Assembly: GCA_009859145.1 (NCBI GenBank)
Contig: VRVR01000023.1
Location: forward strand, 124,001-188,000
Source: Andalucia godoyi
Lineage: Eukaryota; Discoba; Jakobea; Jakobida; Andaluciidae
Direction of reading: 5' to 3'
DNA: 64,000 bases
The translations under genes and the position numbers were made by a program. Every line of letters starts with the position of its first letter. Position 1 is the stretch's first letter. Below the pieces are notes generated by a model. That model saw nothing but the letters and a program-made list of their open reading frames with translations. It did no database searches and had not been told where the DNA came from. Of this stretch, positions 28,208-36,382 are shown in pieces.

Positions 28208-29007
28208 TCCCCCACCTCCCTGTCGAAAATGTGCCAAAGAATGTATATACGGAGCGTCTCTGTGTGTGAACGTCTGCGTAAAAGACGTACCTATTATATG
28301 CTGAAGCGAGGGGGCTTTTCATGAATTTTTTTCTTCCTCTGTCGTTTTTTCCGGGAGGTTTCCCTCCTTTTATTTTCTTAATCGTGGACGATTTGTAGGC
28401 GGTAAAGCAGGATGCAGCGTCTGAAAATCGTGGCTTGACGTGCGGAGCGAGAAACGTCCAGTAATCGGAATGCAGCATTCCAAGAACGAAAAAAGGGATC
28501 CCAAGCAGCAGTATGTCCGTTGCGAGCAGGCACGCTGCGGCCGGTATCCAAGCAGACTATAAGTGGACATACAGGCAGGACTGCGAACAAAAACCAAGTA
28601 CAGCGGCAATTTCTGAACGTCAATTGAAGTGGTCAAGGGTGTTCGAATGCATGCGCCACCCGACTTCCATGCCCGCAAGAAGACGGAGAGTTGCCTCCAC
28701 TTCATGACGAGTAGGGGGGGACTGACCCATCGTGTTTTTTGGTTATTGAAATCTTGACACGCCCAGCCTCAGTAAGGCGTATTTGTTTAAAAAGTGCTCT
28801 CTTTTGTATGCAAAAACATACACTGGAAAGAAAACAACAACAACAACAGCAACAAAACAAAAAAGCAAACAAATAGAAAAGAAAAAACCCGGGCCTCGGC
28901 ATGCTTCATCGATCTCTCCGACTCTAAAGCAGCACAGGTACTCGTTTTATTTTATTTTAGAAAGAATAGAAGCAACCAAATTGTTACAGACGGGCGGCAA
29001 CTATAAT
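28208..29007. other. Intergenic with a possible spliced minus-strand membrane protein
   Basis: On the minus strand, an acceptor-like CTTATAG near 28557 is followed by a frame with S-A-W-I-P-A-A-A-C-L-L, a hydrophobic segment (I-L-L-L-G-I-P-F-F-V-L-G-M-L), W-T-F-L-A-P-H-V-K-P-R-F and K-S-S-T-I-K-K-I-K. This reads like the end of a small membrane protein. I cannot find a convincing first exon, so it is not listed as a gene. The rest is leader sequence for PVR/GWQ gene 2. Confidence 0.3.
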
Positions 29008-30957
29008 ATGGGAAATCGTTGTGCCACCGGTCCGACCGCTAGACGAGCGCATGACCAGGAATTGCACGGGCCACAACATGTCCTTCCTCCGTCCAGAGGC
29101 AGGAATCGAGAAGGAAAGAAGAAGGCGGCAGTCGAACTACCCACCAGTAGACCTCATAATGGTAGCGCGCACCCCCTCAAACAACTGACACTGCGAGAAC
29201 TGCACCGACCAAATGCACTCGATTTAGAAGGATTAGATTGCGAAGGACCGCGTCTCTACGACGAAGAAGCGTGGCACACTCCGGGCGATGGCTTCGACGA
29301 TGTTCATGGATACGGCAAATGCCCGTCTCCGGCAGCGGCTTTTCACAACAACGGCAGTGCAACGACGAAGGTTAAACCGAACTTCGGCGAGAATCTGCTT
29401 CCTCCCGAATCGCTGCAGTCCACTCCAGTACCCAAACGTTCTCCGCACGAAATGGAGTTGGCAGCCATCGACAACCATCGAACCGTTTCTTCTCTCAGCA
29501 GCAGCGTGGAGTTGACGTGCACTGCAGGCACCGATGCTGCATCCATCGATCATGACTCCTCCGATAATATTACCCCTGCGTTGAAATGCCCCAGAGCCAC
29601 ATTCCACCACATTCGCGCTGCTGGTTCTACAAAATACGTCGTCAAAGATAAGTTCGGACGGGCTCCCATACCAAGGCAGTCGACGACGCTCGCCACGGAC
29701 TGGACGAACGACCCGTTTTTGAAGAACGATTTACAACGTGGTTCGATGGGCAGCTCTTCACGAACCGAGTCCTCTTGTGCGACTGGCACTGGCACATCCA
29801 ATGCTGCCGGAACCTTTAACAGCCAACAGAAACTTTCCTCCGACACCGTGACTTCCCAGTCTACTGCGACTACTGCTAGTACCACTACCACTACCGTTCA
29901 TGCTCCGAGTCAGCAGCTTGGAATGCATCGTCACCCAACCGCACGATTGTTCAAGCAGTCGTCGTCGGGAGGTGGGGGCTATGGGTACCATCTGCGTTCT
30001 TCCAGTGTTGGACTTCCTACAATGTCCGTGAGATCATCGCTTGTGGTGCTCCCCAGCTCCTTCCGCTCCGTGGAGCAAAGCAAGAACCCGCAGCTGAGCG
30101 CAACGGTTGGGAATTTCTCGGATCCTTTGCCGATGTCCTCTTCGTCTTCCAATTACTTTCGAGAATTGCAGGAGTCCAAAACCAGAACGCTCAGTATGGA
30201 TTGGGATGCAAAAGCGCTGATCTCTGAGCCGACTGCCGCCGCAACACGGCAACAGCAAAAGCCTGCAAGTCGACGATCCTCCAGAATGTCTGTTGGATCC
30301 ACAACAACAATTTCCGACAGCAGCACAACTCGACAGGCGGAGGATCATGCAGAAGCAGTGCATCCCGTTCCATCCGCTGTCTTCTCGGACCGCACATCGA
30401 TGGAGCGATCGAAATCTTCGAGGTTTCCAGAAAGCGAACATGAATTCGGTTTCACTATCGCCAACAAGACGATGTTCCCTGTTCGGGTCAACATTCTTGT
30501 GCAGCGGGCAGCGGGGCCACATCTCGAGAACTTTGAATTCATTGTTCTTCCATTCATGACGCCCGGATTCGAGCTGGTGGCGTGCACGGTGCCCGGTTCG
30601 AAAATTCTTGCGCTCTTGGTTTCGCAGGGCTGGCAACGGGTTTCATGCACAAAGGCTGACACGTGGGATCGAGCAAGAAAAGCTTCGTGCTACGAGTTCG
30701 CCGTCAGTGTGCGATCGTGTCCCGCGGTCACATCCTCCACCTCCGCAGCAGTGGGAGTCAGTCAGGCAACTGAGCCACCTAAAATACGCATTCGTCTGTA
30801 CTCCGCCTGCAAGTCGTTTCGGAAAAAACTGTTTGAGGGGGTCTCGGACCGGCATGCCGAGTCTGATTATTCGATTCCTTACAACGCATTCGACAACGAC
30901 AGCGTCTCGGCGCTTCTCAACCATAACACCTTTCAAGTTTTGAATCAGCCGCAATAA
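29008..30957 (+). CDS. PVR/GWQ family protein 2, possible N-myristoylation
   Basis: 649 residues from the ATG at 29008. It begins M-G-N-R-C-A-T-G, a Met-Gly-Asn start with Cys at 5, a combination seen in proteins that are myristoylated and then palmitoylated. The first 470 residues are disordered and Ser/Thr-rich. The family core is near the C terminus: F-T-I-A-N-K-T-M-F-P-V-R-V-N (about 478-491), F-I-V-L-P-F, and I-L-A-L-L-V-S-Q-G-W-Q-R-V-S (about 530-543). After the core comes R-I-R-L-Y-S and a 50-residue tail. PVR and GWQ are 51 residues apart. The TAA stop lies inside AATAAA, so polyadenylation may be immediate. Function unknown. Confidence 0.8.
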   Translation: MGNRCATGPTARRAHDQELHGPQHVLPPSRGRNREGKKKAAVELPTSRPHNGSAHPLKQLTLRELHRPNALDLEGLDCEGPRLYDEEAWHTPGDGFDDVHGYGKCPSPAAAFHNNGSATTKVKPNFGENLLPPESLQSTPVPKRSPHEMELAAIDNHRTVSSLSSSVELTCTAGTDAASIDHDSSDNITPALKCPRATFHHIRAAGSTKYVVKDKFGRAPIPRQSTTLATDWTNDPFLKNDLQRGSMGSSSRTESSCATGTGTSNAAGTFNSQQKLSSDTVTSQSTATTASTTTTTVHAPSQQLGMHRHPTARLFKQSSSGGGGYGYHLRSSSVGLPTMSVRSSLVVLPSSFRSVEQSKNPQLSATVGNFSDPLPMSSSSSNYFRELQESKTRTLSMDWDAKALISEPTAAATRQQQKPASRRSSRMSVGSTTTISDSSTTRQAEDHAEAVHPVPSAVFSDRTSMERSKSSRFPESEHEFGFTIANKTMFPVRVNILVQRAAGPHLENFEFIVLPFMTPGFELVACTVPGSKILALLVSQGWQRVSCTKADTWDRARKASCYEFAVSVRSCPAVTSSTSAAVGVSQATEPPKIRIRLYSACKSFRKKLFEGVSDRHAESDYSIPYNAFDNDSVSALLNHNTFQVLNQPQ

Positions 30958-31255
30958 AAAAAAGGTATATTTCAAACGGAAAAAGTGCACCCCCAGTTAT
31001 TTTTACTATGGGCTTTCAGCTTGTGTCCGGTGGTGTGCGGTGGGTGCGGCTCATCGAACGAACGAACGAACGAACGAAACCCCAGCACCAACAGCAGCAC
31101 AGCAGCACCTTCCTTGTCTTGGGCATGCTTGCCCGGATGCACGTTGCTCAACTTGCAGTTGCATATTACATACTATTTACACCACATTTCTTCTTTTTTC
31201 CCCCTTTTTTGCATGGAGACTGTTTGGTTGGATGGATTGTGGAAACAGACAACTA

Positions 31256-32533
31256 CTACTGATTGATCAGAAGCTGGCGAGTGGCACGAGACTGTCCGCA
31301 TGCTACAATCACCGGGGGTTTTGAAGAGGAGATGCCGATCTTCACTTCAAACTGCCCGTGCAAGCGGTGATCAAGAACATAGGTGGGCTGATGCGGAGCC
31401 TCATTTGCAGAAGCAGGTGTCGGTGCGGCGACTTTCGGACATTGGCGAATAGACATGACCAAATCGGCATTGAAAGAGACAAGATCGTGAGCAGAACCAG
31501 AAAGGACAACCTTTTGCCAGCCCTGAACAACATTGACAGAAATAATGCGATTTCCTGGCAGGATCTCAATCTTCTGGTACTGGGGATCCGTGTGGCGCTT
31601 AGGGAACACAACGTACTCTTCATAGCGAAGCTCCTGTCTCTTGCATGCTTCTAGAACCATCACGATTCTGACAGGAAAACACGTCTTGTTGATGCAAATC
31701 AAGTGAAACGGTGTTTTGACCACCGTGGAACCCGAAATGGGATCTTCCGCTGGATTGGAGAGCACAGACTTCTTGGATACCACTCCACCAAACTTGTCGA
31801 ACATCTGGTAGACGTGCGACAAACTCATAAAGTTATGCGGCATCTTCACCTTGTCTAGCAGGCTGGAGACTGGTTCTGGTGCAGCAGCACTGCTGGGCAG
31901 CTCATGCACATCTCGACCAGCAGAATGAGCTGCAACAGGCGTCGGCTTTCCATTCGGAGAGCAGTGGTCCGTCACAACAGACGAGTAGGACACGGAGTTT
32001 GAAATCTGCGCTGGCTCTGTCGAGCTTGCAATGGATGATTGGCTGCCTCTGCGTCCACTCGGCCGTCTGGACAATCGCATGTTCATCGATGTCGATGCAT
32101 GTGCCGAACACAGCGTCTGACGTCTCTCAATTCGGCCACACATGCCTCTCCGTTTCCCATACACATCCTTATCAGACGACGGCCACTGCGGAGGAGACAC
32201 ACAGACAGCAGGGGAGGGATCGACGGAATCCTTCAATGTAGGATCCTCAAAGTCGTACTGTTCGGCCCCGGGATCGGCGTAGAGGAACAATGGGATTTCT
32301 TCAATATTCGAATGCGTGATTCGATGCTTCTCAAATCGGCGTCCCCATGCTTGTTTCTTGATCGAACTGGATACTTGGCGAATGGACGTACTCTTCGCAA
32401 CCGGTATCTTTAGAAGGACAGACGCCGGGGTGCGTCCTGAGGCGTGTGCCGCTGCCGCTGTTTCTGCTCTGTGAACAAAATCAACGGCCGACGTGACAAT
32501 CGGATGCGGTGCGCTTGTTTCTGGATTGCTCAT
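31256..32533 (-). CDS. PVR/GWQ family protein 3 (no Met-Gly start)
   Basis: 425 residues from the ATG at 32533 (M-S-N-P-E-T-S), convergent with family gene 2. The frame is open upstream, but that part is repeat-derived. This member lacks Met-Gly, so it would not be myristoylated. A basic, Ser-rich first 200 residues precede the core F-H-L-I-C-I-N-K-T-C-F-P-V-R-I-V-M-V, Y-V-V-F-P-K, and I-I-S-V-N-V-V-Q-G-W-Q-K-V-V, with PVR and GWQ 52 residues apart. After it comes D-L-V-M-S-I-R-Q-C-P, which resembles the F-A-V-S-V-R-S-C-P after the core of protein 2, so similarity extends past the core. Family function unknown. Confidence 0.78.
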   Translation of the reverse strand: MSNPETSAPHPIVTSAVDFVHRAETAAAAHASGRTPASVLLKIPVAKSTSIRQVSSSIKKQAWGRRFEKHRITHSNIEEIPLFLYADPGAEQYDFEDPTLKDSVDPSPAVCVSPPQWPSSDKDVYGKRRGMCGRIERRQTLCSAHASTSMNMRLSRRPSGRRGSQSSIASSTEPAQISNSVSYSSVVTDHCSPNGKPTPVAAHSAGRDVHELPSSAAAPEPVSSLLDKVKMPHNFMSLSHVYQMFDKFGGVVSKKSVLSNPAEDPISGSTVVKTPFHLICINKTCFPVRIVMVLEACKRQELRYEEYVVFPKRHTDPQYQKIEILPGNRIISVNVVQGWQKVVLSGSAHDLVSFNADLVMSIRQCPKVAAPTPASANEAPHQPTYVLDHRLHGQFEVKIGISSSKPPVIVACGQSRATRQLLINQ

Positions 32534-33051
32534 GGGCGTAAAGAGAGAAAGTTCAGAAAATATTGCAAATAAACGAGCCTGTTTGTGGGGATGAGAGAAA
32601 CAGCAAAAAGATACAATACCACAAAGGACAGGAAGGAACAGAACAGAACAGAACAGAACAGAACAGGATTGGATGAGATGGGATGCGGTAAGGGGGGTGG
32701 GATGGGATGGGATGAGATGAGATCTTGTTTCCGTCAGGCATGGGTTATGAAGACGAATCCTGTCATCGTCCTTGACGAGAGTGAACTGGGAATCGACGTT
32801 CCATTTGCCCTTCAACACGCCGCAAAACAACAGGGTCGTTGATTCCGAGCAGATGTCAAGTAGAAGCCAGCTTTCAATACAGGTGCTCGTACCTCCGGGA
32901 TATCTGGTTGTACGGCACGACCTTTCAGCAGACATCAAGCCTGAAGCCACAAGCAAAAGGAGAGGAAAAGAGCTGTGGAGCTGTGCAAAGAAGGGGGGGG
33001 GAAGCAGCAGCAGGCGTCCCTCTGCAGCACGAGCGAGATACCGTGCAAGGA
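32534..33051. other. Intergenic with pentanucleotide repeats
   Basis: 518 bp between family gene 3 and the hydrolase gene. Contains an (AGAAC)n tract (about 32637-32665) and GGGAT/GAGAT repeats (about 32670-32722), which keep a minus frame open upstream of gene 3 without being convincingly coding. Confidence 0.45.
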
Positions 33052-34133
33052 TCAGCGAGGGGTCACAGCGATTTCCAAACTGTGCACAAAGTCGAAGAGT
33101 GCGTCAACAACCTGTCTCGAATGTTCACTCCACAACAGCGAATAGTGAGTTGAGCCTGCGATTCGACGGTGCATTCGCACATCTGGAAACAGAGAGTTGC
33201 AGAGTTGGTCATAGACAACTGGATGGACAATGGGAGCGCCACCCCTTTTAAACCCAAACTCAGCAACCACCACTGCAACGGGAACTGTGATCTTTCGAAA
33301 CTCTGCAGCTTTCAGCAAGTTTGCTCGCTGCCAAGCAATGTCCATTCCAACAATCGCCAGATCATGTTTCACTTTGAATCCCGAGCCTTCTGTATGTTCA
33401 GCCGCTTCCACGGGCAGCAGCTCATGGCGAAATGACTCCAACTGGTCAACGTCGAGTGACGACTCGTCAGGAACTGGGCTTCCAAACCAGTATTCCAGAT
33501 ACGCCGCAAGATTCTTAAACGTCATTTTCAAGCGGTCCAGTGCCTTGACGACTCCTGGGATCAAATCCGGTGAAATGTACTCCTGCGGGGTGTCGACTGG
33601 GTATCCGGCGTCAAGCAGAACCAGCCCTTCCATGCGATCCGCATATCGACCTGCTGCAATTTCACACACAAAAGCACCCATTGAGTGCCCGACAAACACT
33701 GCCTTGGGAATACCGAATTCGTCAAGGACCGCAATAAGATCGTCTGCGTGGATCTCGTGGCCCTTGTAATTTGCAAAGTATGCAGGGCTCGCTTCCGGAG
33801 ACGACGGTCGAAACACGGAGTCCCGCGACCTCTCAAGTCGACCGAAAGGATCCGTCCTATGCAGGACGCATAGCGCGGATCCGATTGAATCGCACGGCAA
33901 AGCCCACTAAAGTTCAGCGAATACCCAGTAATCCCGGGCACAAAGACAATCGTTTTTGGTGTGCAAATATCGGACTGCCCGACAGTCGTAGTAGTACCGA
34001 CATTACAGTTGTTGTCATTATTGCTGCTGCTGTTGTCGTCGCGGTTCGTCGGAGGAGCAACGTACTTCACATGAACGAGTCCGCCATCTGGACGAGAAAT
34101 CGTTCTCGATTGCCAAGACACGGTCTTCTGCAT
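33052..34133 (-). CDS. Alpha/beta hydrolase, reading frame broken by one apparent frameshift
   Basis: Two overlapping frames make one hydrolase. Frame 1 (from ATG 34133) carries V-F-V-P-G-I-T-G-Y-S, the oxyanion-hole region, and reaches L-S-V-D-L-R-G-R-G. Frame 2 continues with D-S-V-F-R-P, then V-F-V-G-H-S-M-G-A-F (G-x-S-x-G nucleophile), a cap region, and G-S-T-H-Y-S-L-L (catalytic His), stopping at 33052. The switch is at the GGG opposite 33822-33824, where one extra G would restore the frame. It may be an assembly error, a recent mutation or a -1 frameshift site. Joined, the protein is about 355 residues, normal for epoxide hydrolase or lipase-like members. Substrate unknown. Confidence 0.8.
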
Positions 34134-34415
34134 GACATCCAGTGCTTGCAGTTTGTGTGTGTGTGTGTGCAACAGTCCCTTTTTTTACTTTGGCAACATC
34201 CAAGCAGAATAAAAGAGTTTTCCTTTCAGACATTTTTAACAATTGACGTCGGAGGAAAAAAGCACCCGACTTGAGGCTAGCTTGCTCTGCAGACTACGGT
34301 CGCAGCCTGGCAGCCCAACCTGCCGTTGAAATGGGGGGGATTTTCCCCGCAATTGGTGCTGCCTGTACGACCTCCTTGTGAACGAATTGTTTCGCTTTCC
34401 ACCATCAGCAGTCGA

Positions 34416-34455
<40 letters not shown>

Positions 34456-34885
34456 CGGCATGCATACACACACGCACGCATACACCAACTTACTTTTTAT
34501 CTTGCAACAGATGAATGAATATTGAAATCAAAGAAGAATATTAAGAACAACCACAGTAACCTTTTTTTCCCCTTTAAAAGAAGAAGAAGAAGAAGATTGG
34601 TGTTGTGTTTACGATTAAGGAAGGCACAGGAGTAAGGGCAAGAAAGACACAAAGGTCTCCTCCAACGCTCAGAAAACAAGCACAGGAAACGGTGTTATTA
34701 TTTTTTTAAATCACCAAGACAGTATTTTAGTCCCTTCCGTTTGACTCGACGCCCACTCGTTCTTTCGGTTTCTTTCCCGCCGCCCCAACTTGTTGACCTA
34801 AGAAACATTTCTTTGTGGCCATTTGTTTTTGCATTTTTTTCCTTTTCTTGTTGTGGGATCGTGTTTTGAGAATCTCGAGGTGAAT
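34134..34885. promoter_or_regulatory. Divergent upstream region with CA repeat
   Basis: 752 bp between the hydrolase and coiled-coil genes. A (CA)n microsatellite lies at about 34417-34454 and a GAA tract at 34579-34595. No gene supported. Confidence 0.45.
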
Positions 34886-36043
34886 ATGTCTTCGCAGTTT
34901 TTATCGAGTATACGGAAGCAATCTGCGGCGTCGAAAGACGAGAGAATAGCACAGCTCGAGTCTGAGAATGCAAGACTGCAAAAGGAGGTATTGAGATGGG
35001 AAGAGATGTATGGCCGACTTCGAGCATCCAAGGAAAAGATCTCCTCATCGTCATCGTCATCGTCGATAATTCCGAAAAACTCAAGTTCAACGAATCTCGC
35101 AACAGAGTCTGCTGAGCAGTATCAAAGCAAGGCGGATGCTGAAATCCAGAGTCTTCGAGCAATGATGGGTGCCGTTTTCGAGGCGTTTCCACAAGCTTCC
35201 CATTTCTTGGCAGCGCGATTTGGATCCGTTCCGTCGTGCATTCCTCCCTCCATCGCAAGTCCTCTATCCAGCAGCAGCAACGTGAAATACGAGGAGCCTT
35301 CGCATGGCCCTGTCGGAGCACACGCTGCCGGGAACACGGACCTCCTTAGTAACCACAGCAATATGAGTGCGAACGGAAACAGAAGCGGAAACGGTAGCGG
35401 AAGCGGAAGTGGAAATGGGAATGGGGGTTATGCCTTTCACAACAGTAACAACAGTAGCAACAGCAACAACAGCTATGGCAACAGTGTTCCGTTTTCACCG
35501 GAGAGCTTCCAGCCAATGCAAGTGTCGAAACAGGCTCACCAGCACTACCAGCCTCAGGCTTTTGTGCAGTCGCATGTTTCGGCTCCGGCTCCGTCTCCGT
35601 CTCCATCTCCGTCTCCATCTCCCCAACAGCAGCAGCAGCAACCGGTGATGAAACAGAATAGCCCAGGGACGATACATCCACTGCCTTTTGTTTCACATGA
35701 CGGCTTTAGCGAGCATGCTTCCAGCGGTCCAGTGATGTCGAGTACGGCTCGAAGGGTCTCGGTGACGACTGGTGGATCACCGTCTCCGTTGGTGCAGCAA
35801 GCTGCGCAGCCGAGAAGCATCGCGAGGCAAGTGAGCACTTCGCAGCCAGAAGATAATCTTAGTAGGATGATCCAGGAGACTGTGAACGGAATTCGAAACC
35901 TCGATGTCCAGGTCAATGAGCACATGGCGGAGTCGGAAGCAAAAATGCAAGCCGATAAGGCACATCGGCAAAAGTTTGTCCAGCTTCAAACTTGTCTCCA
36001 GGCGATGCACGATATTGTCGCTAGAGCAGTCACCTCTGAGTAA
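34886..36043 (+). CDS. Coiled-coil protein with Ser/Gly/Asn-rich middle, unknown
   Basis: 385 residues from the ATG at 34886 (M-S-S-Q-F-L-S-S). The first 50 residues form a coiled coil with leucine-zipper spacing (R-I-A-Q-L-E-S-E-N-A-R-L-Q-K-E-V). The middle is low-complexity: Ser, Gly/Asn (from GGAAAC-like repeats), Asn/Ser and Pro/Ser runs. The last 60 residues are helical again, ending L-Q-A-M-H-D-I-V-A-R-A-V. A similar ending (V-V-D-I-V-A-N-A-V) closes the 97-residue coiled-coil protein at 41601-41894. Shape suggests an adaptor or cytoskeletal protein. Confidence 0.65.
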   Translation: MSSQFLSSIRKQSAASKDERIAQLESENARLQKEVLRWEEMYGRLRASKEKISSSSSSSSIIPKNSSSTNLATESAEQYQSKADAEIQSLRAMMGAVFEAFPQASHFLAARFGSVPSCIPPSIASPLSSSSNVKYEEPSHGPVGAHAAGNTDLLSNHSNMSANGNRSGNGSGSGSGNGNGGYAFHNSNNSSNSNNSYGNSVPFSPESFQPMQVSKQAHQHYQPQAFVQSHVSAPAPSPSPSPSPSPQQQQQQPVMKQNSPGTIHPLPFVSHDGFSEHASSGPVMSSTARRVSVTTGGSPSPLVQQAAQPRSIARQVSTSQPEDNLSRMIQETVNGIRNLDVQVNEHMAESEAKMQADKAHRQKFVQLQTCLQAMHDIVARAVTSE

Positions 36044-36128
36044 TCACTGGCTTTCTTCTTTCACTATCTTTTCTTTTTTGTGCGTGTGCGTGTGTGTGTT
36101 TGTGTTTCTGCTTGTGTACATAACGGAA

Positions 36129-36171
<43 letters not shown>

Positions 36172-36382
36172 TAAAATACCGCCGCGACCCTTCTCTGTCT
36201 AGCTGCTGTAACCCTTGGCATAACCGCTGAATGTGATGTGATGGTTCTCAGTCTTTTTGTTCTTCTTCGTTTCGATTTTTCAAATTATCAATTTCTCCCC
36301 GTTTGTTCCAAGTCTGTGCAATCCTCTTCCCGCAGCATCAACAATCGGATCCAGCAAACACAAGACAGGGCAGGACAGGATA
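36044..36382. other. Intergenic with CT repeat
   Basis: 339 bp between two plus-strand genes; contains (GT)n (about 36080-36100) and (CT)n (36134-36166). Confidence 0.45.

Noticed and set aside
34277-34514. Frames of repeated Cys-Val or Thr-His
   Set aside because: Produced by the CA/GT microsatellite.
35122-36010. Minus-strand frames up to 123 codons
   Set aside because: Opposite strand of the low-complexity coiled-coil gene.
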